Source of the DNA: Bacteroidales bacterium
GTDB lineage: Bacteria; Bacteroidota; Bacteroidia; Bacteroidales; UBA4417
Direction of reading: 5' to 3'
Assembly (NCBI GenBank): GCA_016707785.1
Contig: JADJGZ010000023.1
Span: 16,889 to 80,888, forward strand
DNA: 64,000 nucleotides
The notes under the pieces are model-generated. The model was not told where the DNA came from and ran no database searches. It saw nothing but the letters and a program-made list of their open reading frames with translations. A program made the position numbers and the translations under genes. Below, piece by piece: positions 8,550-18,528 of this stretch. Numbering within the stretch: the stretch's first letter is position 1; each line of letters starts with the position of its first letter.

Positions 8550-9215
8550 ATGACACATTTAGATTCAAATCTGACACAACTTAGAGAAGACCTCATCCAG
8601 ATGTGGAACCTTGTATCTAGCCAGATGGAAATGGCTCGACTGGCATTGATAAATGGGGATAAAGACCTTGCAAAGGAAGTTCGGGCCAACGAGAAAATGG
8701 TGGATGCCTTCGAACTTAAAATCGATATGGATTGCGAAAATATAATCATGTTGCAAAACCCTGTCGCTATCGATCTGAGATTCCTGCTCTCTGTATTGAA
8801 AATTAATTATAACCTTGAAAGGATAGGCGATTATGCAAATGCTATTGCTAAAACAGCCGAAAAGGCTGATAAAGAGTGGCCTGCAGAACTTGTTGAGACG
8901 ACGCATATTCCTGAAATGTTCTTTATAGCCCAGACTATGATTCAGGAAGCTCTAGGGGCATTCGAAAAAGCAGACCGTAAAATGGTTAAAGGATTGTTCG
9001 GGAAAGACGAACAATTGGATAAAATGAATGCAGAAATCCCTGCAATTATCTGCACAATGTTAAAAAATAAACCTGATGATGCTGCTACTTTACTGGATGC
9101 CTTTTCTATCATCAGAAAACTTGAACGAGCAGGTGATCATATTACCAATATTGCAGAAGAATTGATTTTCTATTTTGATGCCATTATTGTAAAACACAGC
9201 AAATTAAAGAAATAG
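8550..9215 (+). CDS. phoU: Phosphate signalling protein PhoU
   Basis: A 221-residue all-helical protein made of two PhoU three-helix repeats, each with the metal-binding E/D-rich motif: LERIGDYANAIAKTA (about residues 90-104) and LERAGDHITNIAEELIF (about 191-207). PhoU links the Pst transporter to the PhoR kinase and keeps the Pho response off when phosphate is plentiful. Its place between pstB and the two-component genes fits that role. It ends 32 bp before the regulator gene. Confidence 0.95.
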   Translation: MTHLDSNLTQLREDLIQMWNLVSSQMEMARLALINGDKDLAKEVRANEKMVDAFELKIDMDCENIIMLQNPVAIDLRFLLSVLKINYNLERIGDYANAIAKTAEKADKEWPAELVETTHIPEMFFIAQTMIQEALGAFEKADRKMVKGLFGKDEQLDKMNAEIPAIICTMLKNKPDDAATLLDAFSIIRKLERAGDHITNIAEELIFYFDAIIVKHSKLKK

Positions 9216-9247
9216 GAAAGTATTAAATTACTTCAAAGATTAGTCTT

Positions 9248-9931
9248 ATGTCAAATATTCTCAATACAATCCTTCTTGTTGATGATGAATCTGATATCCT
9301 GGATTTTGTAGGATATAATTTACGTAAAGAAGGTTATACAGTGATCACAGCTGATAATGGCCGCGATGCTGTGCAAAAAGCAGAACAAAACCTTCCCAAG
9401 CTTATTTTACTGGACATCATGATGCCGGAAATGGATGGTATTGAAACCTGTCGCGAACTTAAAAGGATTGCTGCTTTGCAAGATACCTTAATAGTGTTCT
9501 TTACCGCCAGGAATGAAGATTTTACCCAAATTCTCAGCCTGGATGCCGGGGGAGATGATTTTATCACAAAACCAATCAAACCTGCTGTGCTTATAAGCAA
9601 AGTCAATTCCCTGATGAGACGCCATCAGCAGGCTAAAGATGAATCTGGCATACTGGATGTAGGCGACTTGCAAATTGATAAGGAAAAATACCTGGTGTAT
9701 AGAAATGGGAGTGAAATTCAATTAGCCAGAAAAGAATTTGAATTATTGTACCTTTTGGCTTCTAAACTTGATAAGGTGTTTACCAGGGATGAAATTCTGT
9801 CACGTGTCTGGGACGACGATGTTATTGTCGGTGAAAGAACCATTGATGTGCATATCCGAAAGATCCGTGAGAAAACAGGGAGCGATCATATACGGACCAT
9901 AAAAGGGGTTGGATATAAGTTTATACCATGA
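9248..9931 (+). CDS. PhoB-like OmpR-family response regulator
   Basis: A 227-residue regulator with a receiver domain (LVDDESDILDFVGYNLRKEG; phospho-acceptor Asp in LILLDIMMPEMDG, about residue 58; conserved Lys in FITKPIKP). It also has a C-terminal winged-helix DNA-binding domain (RKEFELLYLLASK to DVHIRKIREKTG, ending IKGVGYKF). Linkage to pst-phoU and the following kinase argues that it is the Pho regulator, PhoB. Its stop overlaps the kinase start (ATGA), so the two are translationally coupled. Direct target sites were not identified. Confidence 0.9.
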   Translation: MSNILNTILLVDDESDILDFVGYNLRKEGYTVITADNGRDAVQKAEQNLPKLILLDIMMPEMDGIETCRELKRIAALQDTLIVFFTARNEDFTQILSLDAGGDDFITKPIKPAVLISKVNSLMRRHQQAKDESGILDVGDLQIDKEKYLVYRNGSEIQLARKEFELLYLLASKLDKVFTRDEILSRVWDDDVIVGERTIDVHIRKIREKTGSDHIRTIKGVGYKFIP

Positions 9932-10980
9932 TCAGGACTTCTGATGCAAGGATTCTGGCAGTGATTATTTCAGCAGCAATTCTGCTGTTGTCAAACATTG
10001 CTTATTTTTTTATTGAGTTTTCTACCGGACTGACTTTACCCTGGTTGTCGCTCATCATTTCAGAATTGCTGCTTTTTGTTGCTCAGTACTTTCTCATCAA
10101 ATACTTCCTTGAAACATTTATCTATAATAAGATTAAGCTCATCTTCAAATCAATACACAGCCTGAAAAGAACCAAGGATGAAAAGAGAGAACTGCGTGCT
10201 TCAATAAAAGGGGATATCATCAATTCTGTAAATGAACAGGTAATGATGTGGGTTCATGATAAAGGTGAAGAAATCGATGAACTAAAAAAACTTGAAACCT
10301 ATCGCCGGGAATTCCTGGGAAATGTGTCGCATGAGTTAAAAACACCTTTGTTTAACCTGCAAGGATTTACACTGACACTCATCGATGGTGGAATGAATGA
10401 TCCGGAAATTAACCAGGATTACCTCGAAAAAATACAGAAGAATATTGAACGAATGATCACTATCGTTGAGGATCTGGAAATTATTTCCCGACTTGAATCT
10501 GGTGAAGCCCGACCTGTTATCTCCCGTTTCGATATGGTTACTCTAACTAAAGAAGTATTCGAGTTTCTAGAACCTAAATTATCTGTCGCCAATATTTCTC
10601 TCATACTTGGTAATGATCATTATGGGGAATATTCAGTACTTGCTGACAGGGAGAAAATTCGTGAAGTTTTAAGCAACCTGATCGATAATTCTATCAAGTA
10701 TGGTAAGGAAAATGGACGCACTAAGGTGAGTTTCTACGAGATGGATGAAAATGTACTCATCGAAGTCTCCGATGATGGTATTGGTATCAGAGAAGAGCAT
10801 ATTTCCCGTCTGTTTGAAAGGTTCTACAGGGTAGATAAACATCGTTCCAGAAGTCAGGGTGGCTCAGGCCTGGGACTGGCCATCGTAAAACATATCATTG
10901 AAGCCCACGATCAGACTGTTAATGTTAGATCAGCTCCTGGTGTGGGTTCCACATTCGCTTTTACCTTAAAAAAGGGCTGA
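9928..10980 (+). CDS. PhoR-like sensor histidine kinase
   Basis: A 350-residue membrane kinase. Two N-terminal helices (residues about 8-26 and 36-56) flank almost no periplasmic loop, so it probably does not sense phosphate directly but through PhoU/Pst, as known for PhoR. The dimerisation H-box is FLGNVSHELKTPL (His about 136). The ATP-binding domain has the N-box (NLIDNSIKYG), G1 (VSDDGIGI), F-box (LFERFYRVD) and G2 (GGSGLGLAIVKHI). It partners the upstream response regulator, with a 4-base overlap. No PAS domain is evident. Confidence 0.9.
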   Translation: MIRTSDARILAVIISAAILLLSNIAYFFIEFSTGLTLPWLSLIISELLLFVAQYFLIKYFLETFIYNKIKLIFKSIHSLKRTKDEKRELRASIKGDIINSVNEQVMMWVHDKGEEIDELKKLETYRREFLGNVSHELKTPLFNLQGFTLTLIDGGMNDPEINQDYLEKIQKNIERMITIVEDLEIISRLESGEARPVISRFDMVTLTKEVFEFLEPKLSVANISLILGNDHYGEYSVLADREKIREVLSNLIDNSIKYGKENGRTKVSFYEMDENVLIEVSDDGIGIREEHISRLFERFYRVDKHRSRSQGGSGLGLAIVKHIIEAHDQTVNVRSAPGVGSTFAFTLKKG

Positions 10981-11459
10981 TAACAATTGTTCAATATTAA
11001 AATATAGCATCCCAGGCCGTTATTGGCCTTTTCCAATTCATAATCCGCGATAATTTTTCATCATCAGGAGTTTTACTGATCACAATAATTCGGTGAAATG
11101 GAATCATTGATTTCAACGTACATTGAGGCAATTTCACCAAATTAACAGAGTGATCCATCGATCATTTTTTGTCAGGTGACAGGAACTGGATATCTTTAAA
11201 TATTGAATGAAAATAAGGTTAGATAAGAGTAACCCTTAACATTCTACGTCTGCCGAAAGCCCTTGTACTCAGGATCAAGGGCTTTCTCAATTTTCATGGC
11301 ATATACCTGTACAACTAATTTGATTTTGGGATTGAACCCAGCTAAAAATCAACTGTACTCTTTATGTTCATGGAATTGTTCCCAAAACTTATACACAAAT
11401 CCTTTTTGAAGCGCCTGAATTCGCTAAATTTGATGCTTCATTGTGATTAACAACTTAGG
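10981..11459. other. Gene-free interval between the kinase gene and the BatA-type gene
   Basis: No credible reading frame is present. A short hairpin AGGCC-GGCCT with a few T (about 11014-11032) may end the kinase transcript. A longer 11-bp stem (11255-11265 with 11276-11286, GAAAGCCCTTG/CAAGGGCTTTC) has no strong T run and could be a weak or bidirectional terminator or a structured leader. Nothing else was recognised. Confidence 0.5.
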
Positions 11460-13526
11460 ATGCATTTTGTAAACCCGGCCTTTCTATTTGGTTTATTTGC
11501 CATTAGTATTCCCATCGTAATACACCTTTTTAATTTTCGAAGATTTCGGAAGGTGTACTTTACCAATGTGAGGTTTATAAAGCAACTCAAACAGGAAACC
11601 CAGAAACGTTCCCAATTGAGGCATCTGATTATTCTGTTGATGCGAATTCTTGCAATTACTGCACTGGTTCTTGCTTTTGCCCAGCCTTATATCCCTCATT
11701 CTCCTGATAATAATGCCATTGCAGCTAAAAATGACATAAGTGTCTTTGTTGATAATTCATTCAGCATGGAAGCCGTTGGAAGTAACGGAACTTTATTGGA
11801 TGAGGCAAAACAGAAAGCTAAAGAAATAGTTGCAGCATATAAAGCTTCGGATAATTTTCAATTACTTACAAATGATTTCGAAGGCCGTCATCAGCGGTTC
11901 ATGACTCGTGATGAATTCCTCACCCTTCTCGAAGAAGTTAAACCTTCTCCATCTTCCAGAAAAATAGCGGAGCTTTTAAGCAGACAACAGGATGTTTTCA
12001 CTGAAAGAAATACAGATAGAAAAAATGCATTTATCATTTCTGATTTCCAAAAGTCTTCTTACAAAGAAATGGGTTCAGTATCCGACACTGCCTTGAATGT
12101 GTATTTTGTACCTGTGAATGCAAATATTCAATCTAATGTTTTTATCGATTCCTGCTGGTTCGACCTGCCACTCCAGCAAGTTGGACAAGCCACCATCCTT
12201 AACACCAGAATTATCAATAAATCAGGGAAAGATCTTGAAAAAATACCGGTAAAACTTGACATTGACGGGAGACAAAGAGCTGTTGCCAGTATTGATCTGA
12301 AAGCTGGTGCTTCCGGGAACCTCAGGATACCATTCAATAATTCTGCGGCCGGTTTACATTATGGAATTGTTCAAATTGTGGATTACCCACTTACCTATGA
12401 TGATCAGTTCTTCTTTTCTTTCAATGTAACATCCTCGTTGAGTGTGCTTTCCATTAATGGCAAAGATGAAAATAAGTTTATTAACACACTTTTTTCACAG
12501 GATTCGACGCTTCTACTAACAAATATCCTGGAGAAAACACTTGACTACGCAAAGCTTTCCAGCTATAGCCTGATTATTCTTAATGAATTACCGGCTTTTT
12601 CCAGCGGATTGATGCAGGAATTAAGCCGATTCATTCAAAACGGAGGGTCAATTGCTATCATTCCGGCATCTTCTCCTGACCTGAATTCATATAATTCATT
12701 CCTGTCATCTCTAAAATGCCCTTCATATCTTGCTCTGGATACTGTAAATACTATGGTAACCAGGCTCAACCAGGACCACCCGGTTTATAGAGATGTGTTT
12801 GAAACTTCTGCCGGGGTAAAGTCCTTGCCCGAAAATACTGAAATGCCTTCAGTGTCAAAGCATTTCCCGATTGTCACATCCTCTGCCAATGCAACTCAGA
12901 GCTTAATGAAAATGTTGAACGGAAGAGATTTTCTGACTGTTACACAAACTTTATCCGGACAAGTTTTTCAGTTTGCCACTACACTGAATAGTGACTTCAG
13001 CAATTTCCCAAAACAGGCTTTATTTGTCCCGACACTCTATAATATAGCACTTATCAGCAGGCCACCAATGAAGTTATCCTATACAATAGGGAGAAATGAT
13101 GCCATTCATCTGAACATGGCCTTTCTTGATGGAGATAATGTGTTCAAAATCAGATCCTGGAATGGCAAATTTGAAATGATCCCTGAACAAAAGCGCGCAG
13201 GTTCATCGTCCGATATTTTTATTAATGACCAGGTGAAAGTTGCAGGACATTATCTGCTTATCAATCAGTCAGATACAATTAGCGCAATTGCTTTTAACTA
13301 TAACCGGGATGAAAGCAACCCTGAATGTATGTCCAATGATGAAATTGAAGCTTCATTTTCCAGGATCGGACCTGCATCCTTTAACCTATTGAAATCTGCT
13401 CATAAGCCTCTGAATGAAGTTATTGAAGAAATGAATTTCGGAACCCGGCTATGGAAATACTTTGTGTTTGCTGCATTGGCTTTCCTGCTTGCAGAGATCC
13501 TTTTACTCCGATTTTGGAGGAAGTAA
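11460..13526 (+). CDS. BatA-type membrane protein with VWA-like domain
   Basis: A 688-residue protein starting with the BatA (aerotolerance regulator N-terminal) signature: MHFVNPAFLFGLFAISIPIVIHLFNF and a second helix at about residues 59-78. A VWA-like segment follows with a MIDAS-type DNSFSM motif (about residue 97). A C-terminal membrane helix (KYFVFAALAFLLAEILLL) is followed by a basic end. Family members occur in Bacteroidota near VWA and MoxR genes, but none of those neighbours is present here. The biochemical role is unknown; membrane-anchored assembly or stress functions have been proposed for the family. It lies 87 bp before parC and may share its transcript. Confidence 0.8.
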   Translation: MHFVNPAFLFGLFAISIPIVIHLFNFRRFRKVYFTNVRFIKQLKQETQKRSQLRHLIILLMRILAITALVLAFAQPYIPHSPDNNAIAAKNDISVFVDNSFSMEAVGSNGTLLDEAKQKAKEIVAAYKASDNFQLLTNDFEGRHQRFMTRDEFLTLLEEVKPSPSSRKIAELLSRQQDVFTERNTDRKNAFIISDFQKSSYKEMGSVSDTALNVYFVPVNANIQSNVFIDSCWFDLPLQQVGQATILNTRIINKSGKDLEKIPVKLDIDGRQRAVASIDLKAGASGNLRIPFNNSAAGLHYGIVQIVDYPLTYDDQFFFSFNVTSSLSVLSINGKDENKFINTLFSQDSTLLLTNILEKTLDYAKLSSYSLIILNELPAFSSGLMQELSRFIQNGGSIAIIPASSPDLNSYNSFLSSLKCPSYLALDTVNTMVTRLNQDHPVYRDVFETSAGVKSLPENTEMPSVSKHFPIVTSSANATQSLMKMLNGRDFLTVTQTLSGQVFQFATTLNSDFSNFPKQALFVPTLYNIALISRPPMKLSYTIGRNDAIHLNMAFLDGDNVFKIRSWNGKFEMIPEQKRAGSSSDIFINDQVKVAGHYLLINQSDTISAIAFNYNRDESNPECMSNDEIEASFSRIGPASFNLLKSAHKPLNEVIEEMNFGTRLWKYFVFAALAFLLAEILLLRFWRK

Positions 13527-13613
13527 CTGGATGCAAAAATGATGTGAAAATGAAAATACAGCATAGCTTATAATCAACAACCGCTTACATAATTAAATTA
13601 TCCTTTCTTCATC

Positions 13614-16388
13614 ATGGAAGAAGACGAAAAAATTGAAAACGAAGCTGAAGAAACGAATCCGGAGTTGTCGCAGGATAACCAGGATTTGGATGATTTCCCT
13701 GCACCAGAAGTAGAAGAGGTCGGGGCATTGCATCATATTACTTACTTGCCGGGAATGTACCAGAGCTGGTTTCTGGATTATGCTTCCTATGTAATTCTTG
13801 AAAGGGCTGTCCCTGAAGTATTAGATGGACTAAAACCGGTTCAGCGTCGCATCCTGCATTCCATGTATGAACTTGAAGATGGACGTTATAACAAAGTAGC
13901 CAATGTAATCGGGCATACCATGAAATACCATCCACATGGTGATGCTTCTATTGGTGATGCTATGGTTCAGTTGGGGCAAAAGGATCTGTTGATTGATACC
14001 CAAGGGAACTGGGGAAATATTTTAACAGGGGATAGCTCCGCTGCTCCCCGATATATTGAAGCAAGACTTTCAAAATTTGGACTGGACGTAGCCTTTAATC
14101 CTAAAATCACGAAATGGAAAGCTTCCTATGATGGCAGAAATAAGGAACCAGTCACATTACCTGTTAAATACCCATTGCTGCTGGCTCAGGGTGTTGAAGG
14201 GATTGCCGTAGGTCTCGCCTCAAAAATACTGCCCCATAATTTTATTGAACTCATCGATGCCTCCATTTGTGTACTTAAAGGGGAAGAATTCGAGATATTG
14301 CCTGATTTTCCTACCGGCGGATTGGCGGATTTTTCCAGGTATAATGATGGGTTGCGTGGGGGAAGGGTCAGAATTCGTGCAAGAATAAGCCAGCTGGATA
14401 AAAAAACACTGGTTATTTCTGAAATCCCATTTGGAACGACTACCGGAGATCTTATCGAAAGTATTATCGCAGTCAATGAAAAAGGGAAAATAAAAATCAG
14501 GAAAATTGATGATAATACAGCCGGTACTGTTGAAATTCTGATTCATCTTCTGCCTGGTGTATCCCCTGATCAAACCATTGATGCATTATACGCATTTACC
14601 TATTGCGAGCGCTCGGAATCTCCGAATGCTTGTGTCATTATGGATGGTAAACCAGTTTTTATTGGCGTAACAGAAATACTGAAAATATCCACCTGGCAAA
14701 CGGTCCATATTCTTAAAACAGAACTTGAATTTCAACTGGGAGAACTTGAAGAGAAAGTTTTCTTCAGTTCCTTGCTGAAAATTTTCATACAGGATGGTAT
14801 GTACAAAAATCCTGATTATGAAAATGCAAATTCGTTTGAAAATGTCTGTAAGGTATTGAATAAGCTATTCAAGCCTTACTTCAGTGAGTTTTACAGGCCT
14901 ATTGAAAATGAGGATTACAAGCGCCTCATCGATAAGCCAATGAGCAATATCACCCGTTTCGATGTGAAAAAAGCAGATGAACAGATGATGCATCTTGTGG
15001 ATGAAATCCGGAAAGTTCGTTTCAACCTTGCACATCTTGTTGAATTTGCCATCGCATTTTTTGAGGAAATTAAACGAAAATATGCGAAAGGAAAAGAACG
15101 GAAAACGGAAATCAGGAATTTTGAATCAATAGAAGCTGCTGCTGTTGCCGCCGCTACTCAGAAACTGTATGTCAACCGGCTTGAAGGTTTTGCTGGTTAT
15201 AGCCTGAAAAAGGATGAATTCGTAAGGGAATGTTCAGATATTGATGACATTATCGTTTTCAGAGAAGACGGTACCTTTATCGTATCTAAAGTGGCTGAAA
15301 AAGTCTTCGTGGGTAAGAATGTTATCCATATCGATGTTTTCAAGAAAAATGATGACCGAACCACTTATAATGTAGCTTATCAGGATGGCAGGATGGGTGC
15401 AATCTACGTAAAACGTTTTGCAGTTACTGGCATCGTTCGCGATAAGGAATACGCCATCACCAAAGGTACTGCTGGTTCAAAAATCATTTATTTTACTGCA
15501 AACGAAAACGGTGAGGCAGAAGTAATCAGGGTTACTCTTAAACCTAAACCCCGATTAAAGAAACTGAATTTTGATTTCGACTTTGCTGAACTCACAATAA
15601 AAGGCAGGAGTTCCCAGGGGAATATCCTGAGTAAGAATGCGGTGAAAAAGATTATCCAGGCTGAAAAAGGATTTTCAACACTGGGAGCCAGGGATATATG
15701 GTATGATGATACAGTGATGCGCATCAATACAGATATGAGGGGGAAGAAACTTGGAGCCTTCAAGGAAGATGACCGCATACTCGTAATTACCCGAACAGGG
15801 CACTTCAGGCTCATGACATTTGACCTTTCGAACCACTTCGATGAAGATATGATCATCATTGAAAAGTTCATCCCCGAAAAACCTGTCACTGCCATCTACT
15901 TCAGCCCTTCGAAAAATGCTTGGTTCGCAAAACGATTCCTTGTTGAAGCGACTGATAAAAAAACGCTGTTCCTCCCTGAAGAAGAGGGTATAAGAATGGA
16001 AGCAGTAGTCACCGTCCATCGCCCTGTTCTTAAAGTTGATTTCAATAATGAAGGCTTGAAGAAACCTGTTGAAACCCCTGTAACCATTGAGCTGGAGACC
16101 TTTGTTGACCTTATGGGTGTGAAAGCAAAAGGAAAGCGGATCGGAAATGCACCATTGCTGGCATTTGAATGGCTTGAACCTTTGCCTGTAGAAACAGATA
16201 ATGAAATTGATGAAGACGAAGATGAAGCTCTTGATATACAGGAAGCAGATGAGATAGTTGAGGCTGATGAAGATGAAACTCACCTGGTCCCGGGTCCGAT
16301 TGATGAAAGTTCCATTAAACCACCTCCTGACTTCCCCGATGATGAAGAGGATGACTCAGGCACCCCTGTGCAAATGACACTTTTTTAA
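13614..16388 (+). CDS. parC: DNA topoisomerase IV subunit A (ParC)
   Basis: A 924-residue type II topoisomerase A subunit that breaks and rejoins DNA to separate daughter chromosomes. The breakage domain has VQRRILHSMYE (about residues 76-86), YHPHGDASIGDAMVQ (105-119) and the catalytic Tyr147 in APRYIEARL. The C-terminal half is a wrapping domain, ending in an Asp/Glu-rich tail (from about residue 860). At the positions of E. coli ParC Ser80 and Glu84 it has Ala111 and Asp115, which are native differences rather than evident mutations. No parE lies alongside, although parE and parC are often adjacent in Bacteroidota. GyrA is the alternative, but length and tail favour ParC. Confidence 0.85.
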   Translation: MEEDEKIENEAEETNPELSQDNQDLDDFPAPEVEEVGALHHITYLPGMYQSWFLDYASYVILERAVPEVLDGLKPVQRRILHSMYELEDGRYNKVANVIGHTMKYHPHGDASIGDAMVQLGQKDLLIDTQGNWGNILTGDSSAAPRYIEARLSKFGLDVAFNPKITKWKASYDGRNKEPVTLPVKYPLLLAQGVEGIAVGLASKILPHNFIELIDASICVLKGEEFEILPDFPTGGLADFSRYNDGLRGGRVRIRARISQLDKKTLVISEIPFGTTTGDLIESIIAVNEKGKIKIRKIDDNTAGTVEILIHLLPGVSPDQTIDALYAFTYCERSESPNACVIMDGKPVFIGVTEILKISTWQTVHILKTELEFQLGELEEKVFFSSLLKIFIQDGMYKNPDYENANSFENVCKVLNKLFKPYFSEFYRPIENEDYKRLIDKPMSNITRFDVKKADEQMMHLVDEIRKVRFNLAHLVEFAIAFFEEIKRKYAKGKERKTEIRNFESIEAAAVAAATQKLYVNRLEGFAGYSLKKDEFVRECSDIDDIIVFREDGTFIVSKVAEKVFVGKNVIHIDVFKKNDDRTTYNVAYQDGRMGAIYVKRFAVTGIVRDKEYAITKGTAGSKIIYFTANENGEAEVIRVTLKPKPRLKKLNFDFDFAELTIKGRSSQGNILSKNAVKKIIQAEKGFSTLGARDIWYDDTVMRINTDMRGKKLGAFKEDDRILVITRTGHFRLMTFDLSNHFDEDMIIIEKFIPEKPVTAIYFSPSKNAWFAKRFLVEATDKKTLFLPEEEGIRMEAVVTVHRPVLKVDFNNEGLKKPVETPVTIELETFVDLMGVKAKGKRIGNAPLLAFEWLEPLPVETDNEIDEDEDEALDIQEADEIVEADEDETHLVPGPIDESSIKPPPDFPDDEEDDSGTPVQMTLF

Positions 16389-16442
16389 AAATGGCCATAA
16401 TTAGAGTAAAACTGATTAAGGAAATAAAAAAAATAGACAATT

Positions 16443-17657
16443 ATGAATGATAATAAGATACTACCCATTTCTCAGGATGTTCATTGGATTGGTGTATTAG
16501 ACCGCGAACTGGTAACTTTTGATATCGTAATGCATACACCCTACGGAACTACTTATAATTCTTACTTTATTAACGCTACCCGCAAAGCCGTAGTTGAAAC
16601 CGTAAAAGATAAATACTTCGACATATTTCTTGCAAAACTTAAGACCTTTTGTGACCCTTCTGAGCTGGAATTTATCATCGTGAATCATACTGAACCTGAT
16701 CATTCAGGTGGCTTAAAGAAGTTATTGGCAATTGCCCCCAACGCTAAAGTAGTAGGCAGCGGCAATGCCATCAGGTACCTGGGCCATATGTTAGGTCACG
16801 ATTTCCCTCATATTCAGGTTAAGGATGGGGATGTGATTGATCTGGGGGATAAGCATATCCGCGTTATCGGTGCCCCAAATCTCCACTGGCCTGATTCCAT
16901 TTATACCTACCTTGAAGAAGATAAATTGCTATTTACCTGCGATTCATTTGGGGCACATTATTGTGACAGCCGAATGTATGATGATCAGGTTGGTTATTGG
17001 AATGACGCTTTCAAATACTATTTTGATGTGATCCTTAAACCTTTCAGCCGTTTTATGCTGAAAGCCATTGCCAAAATCAGGCCTCTTGAAATTAATGCCG
17101 TACTCCCTGGCCATGGCCCGATCCTCAGATCACACTGGAAAAAATATGTCGACTGGACTGAACAACTGGCGCTCGATGCAGTTAAACTAGGTGAGAAACC
17201 CATGGTTTTCATCCCTTTCGTGAGTGCCTATCATAACACAAGGGATATGGCTGCTCTAATCGCTGATGGAGTCAGGGAGGTTGCTAATATCCACATCGAA
17301 ATGCATGATATTGAAAAGATGTCATATGAGCAAATCGAATATTATATGATGAATTGCACGGGAGTTATTGTTGGTACTCCTACCATAAATCAGAATATTC
17401 TGATGCCGGTATACCAGTTATTTGCAGCCATTAACCCATTGCGTGATAAAGGAAAGCTGGCAGGGTCTTTTGGTTCATATGGATGGAGTGGTGAGGCTTC
17501 TAAAATGATGGAATCAAATCTCCTGAACCTGAAGTTAAAATACTTCCGACAGGGTGTATTTGTTAAGTTTACACCTCATGGGGAAAGTAGTAAGCAATGT
17601 GTTGAATATGGAAAGGCATTTGCCGAACAAATGCTTGCAGATATCAATGAACAGTAA
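16443..17657 (+). CDS. Flavodiiron protein (FprA-type A-flavoprotein)
   Basis: A 404-residue cytoplasmic enzyme that reduces O2 to water or NO to N2O to protect anaerobic metabolism. The metallo-beta-lactamase-like domain has all diiron ligands: H82-x-E84-x-D86-H87 (HTEPDHSGG), His148 (NLHWPD), Asp167 (TCDSFG) and His224 (PGHGP). A flavodoxin domain follows from about residue 255 (SAYHNTRDMA, GTPTINQN, GSYGWSGEA) to bind FMN. There is no rubredoxin fusion. Whether it prefers O2 or NO cannot be told from sequence. The 3' end overlaps the next lipoprotein gene by 11 bp, suggesting co-translation. Confidence 0.93.
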   Translation: MNDNKILPISQDVHWIGVLDRELVTFDIVMHTPYGTTYNSYFINATRKAVVETVKDKYFDIFLAKLKTFCDPSELEFIIVNHTEPDHSGGLKKLLAIAPNAKVVGSGNAIRYLGHMLGHDFPHIQVKDGDVIDLGDKHIRVIGAPNLHWPDSIYTYLEEDKLLFTCDSFGAHYCDSRMYDDQVGYWNDAFKYYFDVILKPFSRFMLKAIAKIRPLEINAVLPGHGPILRSHWKKYVDWTEQLALDAVKLGEKPMVFIPFVSAYHNTRDMAALIADGVREVANIHIEMHDIEKMSYEQIEYYMMNCTGVIVGTPTINQNILMPVYQLFAAINPLRDKGKLAGSFGSYGWSGEASKMMESNLLNLKLKYFRQGVFVKFTPHGESSKQCVEYGKAFAEQMLADINEQ

Positions 17658-18471
17658 TGTTCTGGTATTCCTGATTTTATTGTACTTGCTGTCCTCCTGT
17701 ACGGCAGAACATAAACTGGCACGCCAGTACATCAGGAATCATAAGGGGGAAGGCGTATTGGTATCACCTACTGATTTTCTCTATAAATTGAATTCAGGGG
17801 CTTATATTAATGAGTCTTTGTACCCTGACCCGGAACAGCAAGATTCCGTGGCTTATTTTTCCTCCACATTCGTTCAGTATATTTCTGATTCAGTATTTCT
17901 GTCAGCATTTACCAATTCTTTACTTGAGGAATTATTCAAAATGGGTTATCAGGTATCTCTTGATAAAGAACTTGATCAATTCCTTTCCTCCCCAAAGCCC
18001 TCATGGGTCGTTTCCCTGGCACAACTTCAGATAGAAGAGGATTATTCCTCTTCGGTTGTCTATGGATACAACGATGATGATGAGGAATACAGCATGCAAT
18101 ACCCGGTCTACACAGTTTCTTTGAATTCTTGGTTGGAAGTAAGTCCGGTGAATACCGTTCTCGGAGCCAGGCAATTACTGTTTTTAAGTGGCTTCATCGA
18201 AGATGAGCAGAATATGAACGTAGCACTAGAGTATTACAGGGGACAATTTTATTTTAATGATGACAGGGCTAAAATCGGTCTTGAAGATATTTATTCTATG
18301 GCATCCGGTTCTGCTAAAAAAATTGCGGATATGCTATTCGACTACTTCATGAATGATTACATAAGAAGAAACATCAAGGATACCGAAAATCCAAGAAGGG
18401 AGATGCATTATAACAGGATATTCAATTCCATTGAAGAAGGACTCCCTGAACGATTTGAAGTCATTAAATAA
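17647..18471 (+). CDS. Lipoprotein of unknown function
   Basis: I start at ATG 17647, which overlaps the flavodiiron gene by 11 bp; the frame is open further upstream, but only this start gives a lipoprotein signal (MNSNVLVFLILLYLLSSC, lipobox LSSC). The mature protein of about 257 residues has no motif I can place. Visible features are an acidic Asp/Glu/Tyr patch (YGYNDDDEEYSMQY, about residues 135-148) and a helical, charged C-terminus. Overlap with the flavodiiron gene suggests shared expression but not a shared function. It is probably anchored in the periplasmic or outer-membrane space. Confidence 0.7.
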   Translation: MNSNVLVFLILLYLLSSCTAEHKLARQYIRNHKGEGVLVSPTDFLYKLNSGAYINESLYPDPEQQDSVAYFSSTFVQYISDSVFLSAFTNSLLEELFKMGYQVSLDKELDQFLSSPKPSWVVSLAQLQIEEDYSSSVVYGYNDDDEEYSMQYPVYTVSLNSWLEVSPVNTVLGARQLLFLSGFIEDEQNMNVALEYYRGQFYFNDDRAKIGLEDIYSMASGSAKKIADMLFDYFMNDYIRRNIKDTENPRREMHYNRIFNSIEEGLPERFEVIK

Positions 18472-18474
18472 AGG

Positions 18475-18507
18475 TTTGTATCCTGTTGCGGAAATTGCTT
18501 ATTTTTG
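18475..18507 (+). promoter_or_regulatory. Bacteroidota-type promoter for the LytTR regulator
   Basis: TTTG (18475-18478), a 21-base spacer and TATTTTTG (18500-18507) fit the -33/-7 pattern of Bacteroidota primary-sigma promoters. The proposed ATG is 22 bases downstream of the -7 element. Confidence 0.5.
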
Positions 18508-18528
18508 ATAAAATTTCTTCTAAATTCC

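Noticed and set aside
15675..16283. 202-residue minus-strand open frame inside parC
   Set aside because: It is antisense to the well-conserved ParC C-terminal domain, has no recognisable motif and is rich in Phe/Ile/Cys as expected for a shadow frame.
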